From NCBI GenBank assembly GCA_025666215.1, contig CP102593.1, forward strand, positions 3,051,001 to 3,115,000: 64,000 nt of DNA. Reading direction: 5' to 3'. Positions 8,147-19,184 of this stretch are shown here, in pieces (position 1 is the stretch's first letter; every line of letters starts with the position of its first letter). Source of the DNA: Xanthomonas campestris pv. phormiicola (lineage in GTDB: Bacteria; Pseudomonadota; Gammaproteobacteria; Xanthomonadales; Xanthomonadaceae). The translations under genes were made by a program, and so were the position numbers. Below the pieces are notes generated by a model, which was given only the letters and a program-made list of their open reading frames with translations, did not search any database and had not been told where the DNA came from.

Positions 8147-8239
8147 TGGCGGAGTGAGAGGGATTCGAACCCTCGATAGAGCTTTTGACCCTATACTCCC
8201 TTAGCAGGGGAGCCCCTTCAGCCGCTCGGGCATCACTCC
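8147..8239 (-). tRNA. tRNA-Ser (anticodon GCT)
   Basis: The 93-nt minus-strand sequence folds as a class II tRNA. The acceptor pair GGAGTGA/TCACTCC is followed by the encoded CCA. The anticodon loop reads CTGCTAA (GCT, serine AGC/AGU codons), the variable arm is long (TATAGGGTCAAAAGCTCTATC) and the T loop is GGTTCGAATCC. Its 3' end borders the integrase and is the likely integration target. The gene is intact, so the integrating element restored it. Confidence 0.97.
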
Positions 8240-8320
8240 GGATCTGGACGCTGCGGATATTCCGCTACCGGGCGCGAAGGATACCGGTTTGTAGGGTCTC
8301 AGGTAAACCCTTTCGACGCA

Positions 8321-8533
8321 TCAATCGGAAGATTGATCGCCGTGACCGCCGCCATGCGACGTGGGCTCGTCGCCGCGCTGGATGCGCTGATAGATTTCTT
8401 CGCGGTGCACCGCGACATCCTTCGGTGCAGTGATACCGATACGCACTTGATTGCCCTTGACCCCAAGCACCGTCACGGTGACCGAATCGCCGATCATCAA
8501 GGTTTCGCCTACCCGGCGAGTCAGGATCAACAT
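8321..8533 (-). CDS. csrA: Carbon storage regulator CsrA/RsmA
   Basis: A 70-residue RNA-binding protein with the near-invariant start [16 protein letters not shown] and the [15 protein letters not shown] region, which form the beta strands and the conserved Arg of the GGA-binding surface. CsrA (RsmA in Xanthomonas) binds GGA motifs in mRNA leaders and controls virulence, motility and storage metabolism after transcription. The tail ([10 protein letters not shown]) is the variable part. GGAG lies ten bases upstream of the ATG. The gene follows alaS by about 135 bp on the same strand, the standard gammaproteobacterial order. Confidence 0.97.
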   Translation of the reverse strand: MLILTRRVGETLMIGDSVTVTVLGVKGNQVRIGITAPKDVAVHREEIYQRIQRGDEPTSHGGGHGDQSSD

Positions 8534-8668
8534 TTTTAAAATTCTCCAGGGAACCGGTGATTCCCACCGGTACGGCGTCCCCAGCAGGAACGCCCCATCA
8601 CGAAAGGGAAAAGAAGATCGATGTTAAGGGAAGCCACGCCCTGCCAGCAAGGCGGCGCGAGTTCGTGT

Positions 8669-11317
8669 TCAGGGGAGATGTTGCTTGACCCAGGCAGACA
8701 CGCCCTCAAGCGCAAGGGCAAGGGCGGGCCCGTCCTCGCCACCACCCTGGGCGAGGTCCGGGCGGCCGCCGCCCTTGCCCGAAATCTGACCGGCGATATG
8801 GCTCAACAGTTCCCCGGCCTTGACCCGGCCCATTGGGCTGCCGTTCACCCCGGCGACCAGGGCCGCCTTGCCCTCGCTGGCGCCGGCCAGCACGATCACG
8901 CTGTCGCCCAATTGCTGCTTCAGGCGGTCCATCGCATCGCGCAAGGCCTTGGCATCGAAGCCTTCCAGGCGTACGGCGAGCACCTTCACCCCGGCCACCT
9001 CGACCGCCGCGGCGGCCAGGTCGGCGGTGGCGCCGGAGGCCAGCTTGGCCTTCAGCGCCTCCAGTTCGCGCTCCAGGCGCTTGTGCCTGTCACCCAGCTG
9101 GCGGATCTTGTCGACCACGTCGCCGGCGCTGCCGCCGACCAGTTCGGCCGCCTCGCGCAGCTTGGCTTCTTCCGCCACCACATGGTCCAGGGCGCCCTGC
9201 CCGGTCACCGCCTCGATCCGGCGCACGCCGGCCGACACGCCGCCCTCGCTGGTGATCTTGAACAGGCCGATATCGCCGGTACGCGACACATGCGTGCCGC
9301 CGCACAGCTCGGTGGAATAGTCGCCCATCTTCAGCACGCGCACGCGTTCGCCGTATTTCTCGCCGAACAGCGCCATCGCGCCGAAGTCCAGCGCTTCCTG
9401 CATGCCCATGTGGTGCACCTCGACCGCGTGGTTGGCGCGCACCTGCGCGTTGACCTTGCGCTCGATCACCGCCAGTTCCTCGGCGCTCATGGGCTGGAAG
9501 TGCGAGAAATCGAAGCGCAGCCGGTCCGGCGCGACCAGCGACCCCTTCTGCTGCACATGGGTGCCGAGCACCTCGCGCAACGCGGCGTGCAGCAGGTGCG
9601 TGGCGGAATGGTTGAGGATGGTGGCGCCGCGGCGGTCGCCGTCGACCTGCGCCGACAGCGTGGCGCCGATCTGCAGGCGACCGCTGCGCAGGCGGCCGAC
9701 GTGGCCATGGAACTGGCCGGCGAACTTCTGCGTCTCCTCGACCTGGAACAGCACGCCGTCCGCGCTCAACTGGCCCAGGTCGCCGACCTGGCCGCCGGAT
9801 TCGGCGTAGAACGGGGTGCGATCGAGCAGCACGATCGCCGCATCGCCGGCCTCGATCGACTCGACCGGGCGCCCGTCCTTCAACAGCGCAACCACCTTCA
9901 GCGAGTCGGCCTGCAGCGCGTCGTAGCCCAGGAACACGGTAGGAACCAGCTGCGCCACCAGATCGGCCGGCAACGTGGTGCCGCCGCCGAACTTGCCGGC
10001 CGCGCGCGCGGTCTCGCGCTGGCGCTCCATCGCGCTGTCGAAGCCGGCCATGTCCACGTCCATGCCGCGCTCGCGGGCGATGTCCGCGGTGAGGTCCACC
10101 GGGAAACCATAGGTGTCGTACAGGCGGAACGCGTCCGCGCCGGGGATCGTGCCGCTGGCGCGGCTGGCGATCTCGTCGAAGATCTTCATGCCGGCGTCGA
10201 GGGTCTCGGCAAAGCGCTCCTCTTCGGCCTGCAGCGCCCGCTGCACGGTGGACAGCGCCGCCGGCAGTTCCGGATAGGCCTCGCCCATCAGCTCGGACAG
10301 GGTGGCCGCCATCTTGTGGAAGAACGGCTGGCGCACGCCGAGCATCCAGCCATGGCGCAGGGCGCGGCGGATGATCCGGCGCAGCACGTAGCCACGGCCT
10401 TCGTTGGACGGCAGCACGCCATCGACGATCAGGAACGCGCAGGCGCGGATGTGGTCGGCGATCACGCGCAGCGACTTGTTCTCCAGGTCGGCCATGCCGG
10501 TCAGCTCGGAGGCGTGGCGGATCAGGGTCTGGAACAGGTCGATCTCGTAGTTGCTGTGCACGTGCTGCAGGATCGCGGCCAGGCGCTCCAGGCCCATGCC
10601 GGTATCCACGCACGGCGCCGGCAGCGGCACCAGGGTGCCGTCGGGCTGGCGGTCGAACTGCATGAACACCAGGTTCCAGATCTCGATGAAGCGGTCGCCG
10701 TCCTCCTCCGGCGAGCCCGGAGGACCGCCGGCGATATGCGCACCGTGGTCGTAGAAGATCTCGGTGCACGGGCCGCAGGGGCCGGTGTCGGCCATCTGCC
10801 AGAAGTTGTCCGAGGCGTACGGCGCACCCTTGTTGTCGCCGATGCGCACGATCCGCTCCGGCGGCACCCCGATCATGTCGCGCCACAGCTCGTAGGCCTG
10901 CTCGTCGGTGTGGTAGACGGTGACCAGCAGGCGTTCGGCGGGCAGCTTCCAGACCTGGGTCAGCAGTTCCCAGGCCCAGGCGATCGCCTCTTTCTTGAAG
11001 TAGTCGCCGAACGACCAGTTGCCCAGCATTTCGAAGAAGGTGTGATGGCGCGCGGTATAGCCGACCGCATCCAGGTCGTTGTGCTTGCCGCCGGCGCGCA
11101 GGCAGCGCTGCACGTCGGCCGCACGCACATAGCTGCGCTTCTCGGCGCCGAGGAACACGTCCTTGAACTGCACCATGCCGGAATTGGTGAACAACAGCGT
11201 CGGATCGTTGCCCGGCACCAGCGGCGCGGACGGAACGATGGTGTGGCCCTTCCCGTTGAAGAACTCGAGGAAGTCGCTGCGGATCTGGGAGGTGGAGAAT
11301 TTGGCGGGTGCGTTCAT
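8669..11317 (-). CDS. alaS: Alanyl-tRNA synthetase
   Basis: 882 residues, the usual length, starting [20 protein letters not shown] at 11317. Longer upstream reading runs into recX and is not supported. The N-terminal class II catalytic domain carries motif 1 to 3 features ([20 protein letters not shown], then TGMGLERL). The editing domain contains the zinc-binding sites [12 protein letters not shown] and CGGTH, which clear mischarged Ser- and Gly-tRNA(Ala). The C-terminal DHHA1/C-Ala region ends at the stop. The gene lies between recX and csrA on one strand. Confidence 0.98.
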   Translation of the reverse strand: MNAPAKFSTSQIRSDFLEFFNGKGHTIVPSAPLVPGNDPTLLFTNSGMVQFKDVFLGAEKRSYVRAADVQRCLRAGGKHNDLDAVGYTARHHTFFEMLGNWSFGDYFKKEAIAWAWELLTQVWKLPAERLLVTVYHTDEQAYELWRDMIGVPPERIVRIGDNKGAPYASDNFWQMADTGPCGPCTEIFYDHGAHIAGGPPGSPEEDGDRFIEIWNLVFMQFDRQPDGTLVPLPAPCVDTGMGLERLAAILQHVHSNYEIDLFQTLIRHASELTGMADLENKSLRVIADHIRACAFLIVDGVLPSNEGRGYVLRRIIRRALRHGWMLGVRQPFFHKMAATLSELMGEAYPELPAALSTVQRALQAEEERFAETLDAGMKIFDEIASRASGTIPGADAFRLYDTYGFPVDLTADIARERGMDVDMAGFDSAMERQRETARAAGKFGGGTTLPADLVAQLVPTVFLGYDALQADSLKVVALLKDGRPVESIEAGDAAIVLLDRTPFYAESGGQVGDLGQLSADGVLFQVEETQKFAGQFHGHVGRLRSGRLQIGATLSAQVDGDRRGATILNHSATHLLHAALREVLGTHVQQKGSLVAPDRLRFDFSHFQPMSAEELAVIERKVNAQVRANHAVEVHHMGMQEALDFGAMALFGEKYGERVRVLKMGDYSTELCGGTHVSRTGDIGLFKITSEGGVSAGVRRIEAVTGQGALDHVVAEEAKLREAAELVGGSAGDVVDKIRQLGDRHKRLERELEALKAKLASGATADLAAAAVEVAGVKVLAVRLEGFDAKALRDAMDRLKQQLGDSVIVLAGASEGKAALVAGVNGSPMGRVKAGELLSHIAGQISGKGGGRPDLAQGGGEDGPALALALEGVSAWVKQHLP

Positions 11318-11423
11318 GGGCTGGCTATAGACGAGCGGACGGGTTTCCGGGCGTACTCCCTCAAGATAAGGGCGTGCGGAAACCGGACAAGACAATCCGC
11401 CAAGGTTAGCAGGCCCGGCCCGC

Positions 11424-11918
11424 TCAGTCCTCCGGCTCGTAGCGCGTGGCCGCGCGGATGCTGTCGCCATCGAAACCGCGCCGCGCCAGCAGATCGGCGG
11501 CCTTGCGCCGCTGTGCCAGGTCCACCGGTCCGGCCACGCCGAAGCGTCGCTGCACCAGATCGCGGGCGTTTTCGCTCCAGTCGCCGTCGAATGCGGCCAT
11601 CGCCGTGGCGATAGCCTCGCTGTCCAGGCCGTGGGTGCCCAGTTCGGCGCGAATATGCAAGGGTCCATAGCCGGTATTGGCCCGGCTGCGCACCAGCAGT
11701 TCGGCGAAGCGGCCATCGTCCTGCCAGCCTTCGCCCGCCAGGCGCTCCACCGCGGCGGCGGCGGCATCCGGCTCCACGCCGCGCGCCCGCAATTTGCGGG
11801 TCAGTTCCTTGCGCGAATGTTCGCGGCGCACCAGCAGGCCCAAGGCCCGCTGCAACGGCGTCTGTTCCGGCTGCCGGCGCCGCCGGCGCGGTTGCTGTGC
11901 TTGTTCGTCTTCACCCAT
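11424..11918 (-). CDS. recX: Recombination regulatory protein RecX
   Basis: A 164-residue small basic protein with three-helix RecX repeats ([60 protein letters not shown]). RecX binds along RecA filaments and limits their extension. A poly-Arg stretch (PRRRRRQ) precedes the first repeat. It lies about 120 bp downstream of recA on the same strand and is probably transcribed by readthrough from recA. Confidence 0.94.
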   Translation of the reverse strand: MGEDEQAQQPRRRRRQPEQTPLQRALGLLVRREHSRKELTRKLRARGVEPDAAAAAVERLAGEGWQDDGRFAELLVRSRANTGYGPLHIRAELGTHGLDSEAIATAMAAFDGDWSENARDLVQRRFGVAGPVDLAQRRKAADLLARRGFDGDSIRAATRYEPED

Positions 11919-12036
11919 GCAGGCTCACCGCCACGATCATCAATGTGCCGTCCCTGGCACCTGCCCTCCTGGCTTGCTCAAGACTGCCGAGGGAGACGAG
12001 CGGCACTGACTCCACCGCTCCCCCGGCAGAAGACCA

Positions 12037-13086
<1,050 letters not shown>

Positions 13087-13271
13087 TTTGGTGTCCTTCG
13101 GAGGTGAGGATGATTTGCGGGGTAGGTTCAATTTAGCGGCCAGGTATCGCACGGGCTGAGACAGTGCGGGGCAAAGAAAAAATAATTCGTCCGGGCAGGT
13201 CTACAGCAGCGGCGAACAGCGATGTCGCGGGTCGGGAAAATCCGGCCTGCGGGGTAGTGCAATCTCCAACA

Positions 13272-13907
13272 TCAACGGTTGGGGCGCAGCAGGCCGCAAT
13301 ACAGGCCTTCGATGGCGAAATCCTGGTCGGGCAGCACGTCGATCGGCGCGTAGTCCGGGTTGCGCGGCAGCAGGCGGATGCGGTCCTTGCCGATCTTCAG
13401 CAGCTTGACCGTGATCTCCTCGTCGATCCGCGCCACCACGATCTGCCCGGATCGGGCGTCACGGGTACGGTGCACGCCGATCAGGTCGCCGTCGAAGATG
13501 CCTTCGTCGCGCATCGAGTCGCCCTGCACCTTCAGCAGGTAGTCCGGCGCCGGCGAGAAGAACACCCGGTCCAGCACCACGAAATCGTCCGCACCGATGT
13601 CCGCACCGATCGGCAGGCCGGCGGCGACCCGCCCCAGCACCGGCAGGCGCAGGATGTCGGGACTGTCCACCTGCGGGGCCGGCGCCGGTGCGGCGGCGCC
13701 GCTCACCAACCGGATGCCGCGCGCCTGGCCCGGCACGCGGCGGATCGCACCGGCCTGCTCCAGGGCTTCCAGATGGTATTGGGCGGCGCGCACGCCCTTG
13801 AAGCCGAATGCGCGGGCGATCTCGGTCTGCGAGGGCGGCGCGCCGTCGTGCTCGATACGCTCGGCGATCAGGTCGAGGATCGCTTGCTGGGTTTCGGTCA
13901 GTTCCAT
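13272..13907 (-). CDS. lexA: SOS repressor LexA
   Basis: 211 residues. An N-terminal winged helix-turn-helix (about residues 1-65; SQTEIARAFGFKG contains the recognition helix) is joined by an Ala/Pro linker to an S24 self-cleaving domain. The scissile Ala96-Gly97 (VAAGLP), nucleophile Ser131 (QGDSMRD) and general base Lys168 (ITVKLL) are all present. Sequence and operator match the Xanthomonas LexA type. The start codon lies next to a 19-bp palindromic operator, indicating self-repression. recA and recX follow on the same strand. Confidence 0.97.
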   Translation of the reverse strand: MELTETQQAILDLIAERIEHDGAPPSQTEIARAFGFKGVRAAQYHLEALEQAGAIRRVPGQARGIRLVSGAAAPAPAPQVDSPDILRLPVLGRVAAGLPIGADIGADDFVVLDRVFFSPAPDYLLKVQGDSMRDEGIFDGDLIGVHRTRDARSGQIVVARIDEEITVKLLKIGKDRIRLLPRNPDYAPIDVLPDQDFAIEGLYCGLLRPNR

Positions 13908-13909
13908 GG

Positions 13910-13928
13910 TTAGTAGTAATACTACTAA
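13910..13928. promoter_or_regulatory. SOS box (LexA operator) at lexA
   Basis: TTAGTAGTAATACTACTAA is a near-perfect palindrome and matches the LexA-binding sequence described for Xanthomonas (TTAG-N6-TACTA type), which is unlike the E. coli CTGT-N8-ACAG box. It ends three bases before the lexA ATG, so LexA bound here would occlude both the ribosome site region and the promoter. Confidence 0.92.
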
Positions 13929-14004
13929 AAACGGAAATGGGCAACTGTTGCGTGGGTCCGCCGTCCCAGCCTTCCTCCGCCGGCGCAGCGCAGCGCCACT
14001 CCGC

Positions 14005-15693
14005 TCAGCGGCCGCTGCGCCAGATCGAGATCAGGATCCACACCCCCGACAGCGCCGCGCCGATGAAGCCGCCCACGCCGATCGCCAGCAGCCAGCGGCT
14101 GGAGACCCCGCCGACGCTGTTCATCACGATCGAGGAGCCGATGATCAGCGCCGCGGTGACGATGCCCATGGTCAGCCGGTTGGCGGCGCGGTTGACTTGG
14201 TCGCCGAAGCCCTTCAGCGACGTGGTCTCGACGTTGAGCTGCAGGCGCCCGCGCCGCGCCGCCTGCAGCAGCCGGCGGGTGTCGCGCGGCAGGTCGCCGA
14301 GCAGTTCCAGCGCACCGAGCACGGTGCGGCGGCCGCGCTTGGCCATCGCACGCGGGGCGAAGCGCTGCAGCATCACCCGTTCCAGGTACGGCGCGGCGGC
14401 GCCGGCCATGTCGAAGTCCGGATCGAGCTGGCGCCCTACCCCTTCCAGGGTCAGGAAGGTCTTGATCATCAGCGCCAGGTCGGCCGGCAGCGCCAGCGCG
14501 TGCTGGCGCAGGATCGCGGTGACGTCGCCGAGCATCGCGCCGACCCGCAGCTCCTTCAACGGCACGCCGCGGTACTGGTCGACGAAGCCGGCGATCTCCA
14601 GTTGCAGCCGCGCCTCGTCGATCTCGGCATCGCCGTCGGTCCATTCCAGCAGCACGTCGGTGACCGCCTCGGCCTCCTGGGTGACCAGGCCGTGCAGCAA
14701 CTGCACGACCTGGTAGCGGCGCTGCTCGGAGATGCGCCCGACCATGCCGAAATCGATCACCGCGATGCGTTCGCCGGGCAGGTAGAAGATGTTGCCCGGG
14801 TGCGGATCGGCGTGGAAGCAGCCGTCCTCGAGCACCATCTTCAGCACGATCTCGGCGCCGACGCGGGCCAGTCGGCGGCGGTCCAGGCCGGCGGCATCCA
14901 CACCCGCCAGGTCGCGCCCGCCGATGCCGGCGACGAAGTCCTGCACGTTGAGGGTCTCGCAGGTCCACTGCCAGTGCACGCGCGGGATCAGGATCTCGTC
15001 GTGGCCCTGGAAATTGGCGGCGATGCGCTCGGCGTTGCGGCATTCGCCGGCGAAATCCAGTTCGCGCCGCAGCGACACGGTGAACTGGTGCACCACCTCC
15101 GCCGGGTGGTAGCGCTTGAGGTCGGCCGCGCGCGCTTCGACGATCTCGGCGAGCCGCGCCAGCAGCCGCAGGTCGGCCTCGATCACGTCGCGGATGCCGG
15201 GGCGGCGCACCTTCATCACTACCGGGGTGCCGTCGTGCAGCCAGGCGCGGTGGGTCTGCGCCAGCGAGGCGGCGGCCAGCGGCGCTTCCTCGACCTGGGC
15301 GAAGATCGCCGACGGTGCCTCGCCCAAGGCCTCGAGCAGCTGCGGCAGGATCTGTTCGTAGGGCAGCGCCGGCGCCGCGTTCTGCAGTTCGCCGAGTTCG
15401 TCGATCCAGTCCGGCGGCAGCAGGTCCACGCGCGTGGCCAGCACCTGGCCGAGCTTGACGAAGGTCGGGCCAAGATCCTGCAGCGCACGCCGCACCCGCT
15501 GCGGCGCCGACATGCGCAGCATTTCTTCTGCGTTGTGCCAGTGCAGCAGGCGCCCGGCGCGCTCCAGCACGTCGGCCATGCCGATGCGACGGACCACGTC
15601 GCCGAAGCCGTAGCGGATCAGCACCGAGGCGATTTCCTGCAATCGCCCCAGGTCGCGGACCGTGCTCAGCGCCTCCCACATCGCGGTCGCCAT
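14005..15693 (-). CDS. ubiB: ABC1/UbiB-family atypical kinase, probable ubiquinone biosynthesis factor
   Basis: 562 residues. The atypical kinase signature is present: KLGQ-type motif FVKLGQVLATR near residue 80, the Ala-rich loop PLAAASLAQTH, the catalytic CFHADPHPGN and the metal-binding VIDFGMVG. Two C-terminal membrane segments (about 500-555) anchor it to the inner membrane, as in UbiB. Family members support coenzyme Q biosynthesis, perhaps by extracting lipid intermediates. The ubiE-ubiJ neighbours of E. coli ubiB are absent, so this could be a paralogue rather than the dedicated UbiB. The next gene downstream is lexA, 97 bp away. Confidence 0.85.
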   Translation of the reverse strand: MATAMWEALSTVRDLGRLQEIASVLIRYGFGDVVRRIGMADVLERAGRLLHWHNAEEMLRMSAPQRVRRALQDLGPTFVKLGQVLATRVDLLPPDWIDELGELQNAAPALPYEQILPQLLEALGEAPSAIFAQVEEAPLAAASLAQTHRAWLHDGTPVVMKVRRPGIRDVIEADLRLLARLAEIVEARAADLKRYHPAEVVHQFTVSLRRELDFAGECRNAERIAANFQGHDEILIPRVHWQWTCETLNVQDFVAGIGGRDLAGVDAAGLDRRRLARVGAEIVLKMVLEDGCFHADPHPGNIFYLPGERIAVIDFGMVGRISEQRRYQVVQLLHGLVTQEAEAVTDVLLEWTDGDAEIDEARLQLEIAGFVDQYRGVPLKELRVGAMLGDVTAILRQHALALPADLALMIKTFLTLEGVGRQLDPDFDMAGAAAPYLERVMLQRFAPRAMAKRGRRTVLGALELLGDLPRDTRRLLQAARRGRLQLNVETTSLKGFGDQVNRAANRLTMGIVTAALIIGSSIVMNSVGGVSSRWLLAIGVGGFIGAALSGVWILISIWRSGR

Positions 15694-15710
15694 CTAGCGT
15701 CCGCCGGCGC

Positions 15711-16205
15711 TCACAGCAGCGCGCCGAGTCCGCGCAACGCGGCAGCCACGGTCTGCCGGCGCACCGTATCGCGGTCGCCGTCGAAGTGGAACAACTGCGC
15801 GCTGGCGTAACCGCCGCGCCGCTTCCAACCCACCCACACGCTGCCGACCGGCTTGTCGGCGGAACCGCCGCCGGGGCCGGCGATGCCGGTGACCGCCACC
15901 GCGATGCTGGCGCCGGAATTGACCAAGGCGCCGGACACCATCTCGATCACCGTCTCGCGGCTGACCGCGCCGTGGTACTCCAGCGTCTGCGGACGCACGC
16001 CGAGCAGCGCCTGCTTGGCTTCGTAGCTGTAGGCGACCATGCCGCAGTCGAACCAGTCCGAGGAGCCGGAGATGTCGGTCATCGCCTTGGCGATCCAGCC
16101 GCCGCTGCAGCTCTCGGCGGTGACCAGGCGCTCGCGCCCGGTGCGCAACTGGTCGCTGAGCGCAGTGGCGAGCTGCAGGAGTTCCGGATCGGTGGGGACG
16201 TTCAT
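15711..16205 (-). CDS. pncC: Nicotinamide-nucleotide amidase (CinA C-terminal family)
   Basis: 164 residues from the ATG at 16205; a longer start at 16250 has no ribosome site. The single CinA C-terminal domain shows the active-site motif TAESCSGGWIAKAMTD and the conserved AVTGIAGPGGGSADKPVG. PncC deamidates NMN to nicotinate mononucleotide in NAD salvage. It lies 17 bp upstream of the ubiB-like gene and is probably cotranscribed with it. Confidence 0.93.
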   Translation of the reverse strand: MNVPTDPELLQLATALSDQLRTGRERLVTAESCSGGWIAKAMTDISGSSDWFDCGMVAYSYEAKQALLGVRPQTLEYHGAVSRETVIEMVSGALVNSGASIAVAVTGIAGPGGGSADKPVGSVWVGWKRRGGYASAQLFHFDGDRDTVRRQTVAAALRGLGALL

Positions 16206-16486
16206 GGCGCTGCTCGGGAAACCAATGCGCTTTGTAGCCGAATTCGCCACGGCTGTCGCGTTTGCGCGGCGCGCGGCCCGGCGTGGCTTCAGCGATCGTG
16301 GCGCAGGGGCTGGCGCTGGTGCGTCAGGCGCAGGCGCGCTTGCAGGACTCCGCCATCAGGATCGTCGCCGCGCAGCGGCGAAGAACGGCGATGCGCTGAT
16401 TAGGATGAGGACACTGTGCAAGCGGCAGGCGCCTCAGGAAAAACACGACCAAGCGAGGCATGCAGCGCCACCACCCGGCATTGCGG

Positions 16487-17812
16487 CTAACGCTGCTGCC
16501 ACTCCTCTTCCTCGCGCGGCGGCAGCAGCGCGCGGATCGGCGCGCCGTCGGCGCTGGCGGCCAGGCGTTCGGCTTCGGTGATCGGGATATCCACCTGCAG
16601 CAGCCAGCCGTCCTCGTCGGCCTGCTCGCCCCGCACCACTTGCAGCTGGTGCAGTTGCGAGCGCAGGCGGCCGGCGCTGGGCGGCAGGCGCAGGCTGCCT
16701 TGCACGTGCTGCAGGCCCAGCCGCTGGCCGAGCACGCCCTGCAGCAGTTCCAGGCCGCGTTCGTCGCGCGCCGAGATCCAGACCCGCTCGCGGCGCGCGG
16801 CGTCCGGCACGCCGTCCTGCGCATCGTGGCGCACGTCGGCGCCGTCGATACGGTCGATCTTGTTGAACACCAGCAGCTGCGGCAGATCGCCGGCGCCCAC
16901 CGCATGCAGCACTTCGTCGACCTGGGCGATGCGCTCTTCGCGCAACGGGTCGGCGGCATCGACCACGTGCAGCAGGAAGTCGGCCTCGCGTGCCTCGGAC
17001 AGGGTGGAGCGGAACGCGGCGACCAGTTCGTGCGGCAGGTTGCGCACGAAGCCGACGGTGTCGGCCAGCATCGCATTGCCACCGGGCAGCGCGATGCGGC
17101 GCACGGTCGGGTCCAGCGTCGCGAACAGCTGGTCCGCGGCGTAGGCCTCCGCGCCGGTCAACGCATTGAACAGGGTCGACTTGCCGGCATTGGTGTAGCC
17201 GACCACCGCGATCCGCGGCAATTCGCTGCGCACCCGCGCGCGGCGCATCTGGGTGTGCTGCACCTCGACCTTCTCCAGCCGCTTCTGCAGCTGTTCGACC
17301 CGCTTCTGCAGCAGCCGGCGGTCGGTTTCCAGCTGGGTTTCGCCAGGACCGCGCAGACCGATCGAACCGCCGCGCTGGCGCTCCAGATGGGTCCAGCCGC
17401 GGATCAGCCGCGTGGCCATGTGCCGCAACTGCGCCAGCTCGACCTGCAGCTTGCCCTCGTGGCTGCGCGCGCGCTGCGCGAAGATGTCCAGGATCAGCCC
17501 GGTGCGGTCGATCACGCGCCGCTCCAGGTACTTCTCCAGGTTGCGCTCCTGGCCCGGGCTCAAGGCATGGTTGACCAGGATCAGATCGGCGCCGCTGGCC
17601 TCGGCCGCGGCCTTGACCTCTTCCAGCTTGCCGCTGCCGATCAGCGTCGAGGGACTCGGCTTGTCGATGCGCGCGGTCAGCGTGGCGGCGATGCTGGCGC
17701 CGGCCGAGCGCGCCAGGTCGGCGAACTCTTCCAGCACGTCGTCCTCCAACGGTCCCCCGGCGTAGGGCTGGATCAGCAGCGCATGCTCGCCACGGCGGGA
17801 ACGATCAAACAC
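16487..17812 (-). CDS. hflX: Ribosome-associated GTPase HflX
   Basis: 441 residues. An N-terminal HflX subdomain (DLARSAGASIAATL) and a coiled-coil stretch with the glycine-rich RGPGETQLETDRR precede the G domain: G1 GYTNAGKSTLFNAL, G3 DTVGFV, G4 NKIDR. HflX splits stalled or stressed ribosomes. It follows hfq by 26 bp, as in the classical miaA-hfq-hflX cluster. No hflK or hflC follows, so the downstream part of the E. coli operon is missing here. Confidence 0.96.
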   Translation of the reverse strand: MFDRSRRGEHALLIQPYAGGPLEDDVLEEFADLARSAGASIAATLTARIDKPSPSTLIGSGKLEEVKAAAEASGADLILVNHALSPGQERNLEKYLERRVIDRTGLILDIFAQRARSHEGKLQVELAQLRHMATRLIRGWTHLERQRGGSIGLRGPGETQLETDRRLLQKRVEQLQKRLEKVEVQHTQMRRARVRSELPRIAVVGYTNAGKSTLFNALTGAEAYAADQLFATLDPTVRRIALPGGNAMLADTVGFVRNLPHELVAAFRSTLSEAREADFLLHVVDAADPLREERIAQVDEVLHAVGAGDLPQLLVFNKIDRIDGADVRHDAQDGVPDAARRERVWISARDERGLELLQGVLGQRLGLQHVQGSLRLPPSAGRLRSQLHQLQVVRGEQADEDGWLLQVDIPITEAERLAASADGAPIRALLPPREEEEWQQR

Positions 17813-17838
17813 CCGCGGCTCCGGTCTTCGCCAGCGAC

Positions 17839-18114
17839 CTACTCGACTTCGTCATCGTCCGCACTACCCCCCTCGTTCTGCTGCACATAGCCACCGCCCG
17901 GTCCGACGCGCACATTGCGCGCCGGCACCACGGTGGAAATGGCGTGTTTGTAGACCATCTGGCTCACGGTGTTGCGCAACAGCACCACGAATTGGTCGAA
18001 GGACTCGATGGTACCCTGCAGCTTGATGCCGTTGACCAGGTACACCGAGACCGGTACCCGTTCGCGACGCAGCGCGTTCAGGAAAGGATCCTGTAAGGAT
18101 TGCCCCTTGGACAT
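17839..18114 (-). CDS. hfq: RNA chaperone Hfq
   Basis: 91 residues. The Sm1 motif region ([20 protein letters not shown]) and Sm2 motif ([12 protein letters not shown]) are intact. These build the hexameric ring that pairs small RNAs with mRNAs. The acidic, Gly-rich tail ([19 protein letters not shown]) is short and typical of Xanthomonas. It lies between miaA and hflX on the same strand, with 119 bp after miaA that contain an imperfect GC-rich hairpin (about 18144-18180). Confidence 0.98.
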   Translation of the reverse strand: MSKGQSLQDPFLNALRRERVPVSVYLVNGIKLQGTIESFDQFVVLLRNTVSQMVYKHAISTVVPARNVRVGPGGGYVQQNEGGSADDDEVE

Positions 18115-18233
18115 GCTTCACTCCCGTTTATTGTTTTTATGTGCCCGGGACGGCACTGCAGCTCCCCTGCCGTGGCCCGGACCGTTGATGTTACACAACC
18201 GCGGGCTCCAGCACAGTGCGGCGTGTAGCCAAA

Positions 18234-19184
18234 TCAGCCAAGAAAGTCCGCGACGGCGATATCCAGCCGCGCGCCGTCGCATTCGGGGTCGAACCAGCGC
18301 GCGTCCAGCTCCCCGCGCAGCCAGGTCAGCTGGCGCTTGGCCAACTGGCGGGTGGCGGCGATGGCGCGATCGCGGAACGTCGCCGCATCGCTGGCGCCGT
18401 CCAGATGTTCCCAGGCCTGGCGGTAGCCGACCGCGCGTACCGCCGGCAGCTCCAACGGCTGCGCCACCTGGCGCAGCGCCGGCAACGCGCGCAGCGCGCG
18501 CACTTCGTCGAGAAAGCCCTGCGCCAGCATCGTGTCGAAGCGCAGCGCGATGCGCCGGTGCAGCAGCGCGCGCTCGGCCGGCGCCAGCACCAGCTTCAGC
18601 ACCCGCAACGGCAGCCGCGCCGGCCCGGGCTGCGCCTGCCATTCGCTGATCGGGCGACCGCTGAGCTGGAACACCTCCAGCGCCCGCTGGATGCGCTGCG
18701 CATCGCCGGGCCGGATCCGCCGCGCGGCCAGCGGATCGACCTGCTGCAGCTGCGCATGCAGTGCCGCCCAGCCCTCGGCCTGCGCGCGCGCGGCCAGCGC
18801 CGCGCGCAGCTGCGGATCGGCCGGCGGCATCGGCGCCAGGCCCTCCAGCAGCGCCTGGAAATACAGGCCGGTGCCGCCGGCCAGGATCGGCAGGCGGCCG
18901 CGGGCGACGATCGCGTCCAGCGCGGCACGCGCGTCAGCCGCGAATTCGGCGGCCGAATAGGGTTGCCACGGATCGCGCAGGTCCAGCAGATGGTGCGGCA
19001 CGCGCGCCAGCTGCGCGGCATCGGGCTTGGCCGCGCCGATGCTCAGGCCGCGGTACACCAGCGCCGAATCGACGCTGACGATCTCGCCGCCGTAGCGCTC
19101 GGCCAGGGCGATCGCCGCGGCGGTCTTGCCCGACGCGGTCGGCCCCATCAGCACGATGGCGCGCGGGCGCCGGTCGGCGGGCAT
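18234..19184 (-). CDS. miaA: tRNA dimethylallyltransferase MiaA
   Basis: 316 residues from the ATG at 19184. The P-loop GPTASGKT and the [16 protein letters not shown] motif mark MiaA, which adds a dimethylallyl group to A37 of tRNAs reading UNN codons. The C-terminal tRNA-binding region contains [13 protein letters not shown]. The start overlaps the folP stop (ATGA), so translation of the two is probably coupled. Confidence 0.96.
   Translation of the reverse strand: MPADRRPRAIVLMGPTASGKTAAAIALAERYGGEIVSVDSALVYRGLSIGAAKPDAAQLARVPHHLLDLRDPWQPYSAAEFAADARAALDAIVARGRLPILAGGTGLYFQALLEGLAPMPPADPQLRAALAARAQAEGWAALHAQLQQVDPLAARRIRPGDAQRIQRALEVFQLSGRPISEWQAQPGPARLPLRVLKLVLAPAERALLHRRIALRFDTMLAQGFLDEVRALRALPALRQVAQPLELPAVRAVGYRQAWEHLDGASDAATFRDRAIAATRQLAKRQLTWLRGELDARWFDPECDGARLDIAVADFLG

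Noticed and set aside
8621..11614. 997-codon plus-strand open frame
   Set aside because: Exactly antisense to alaS; composition is His/Ala/Gln-rich with no domain motif.
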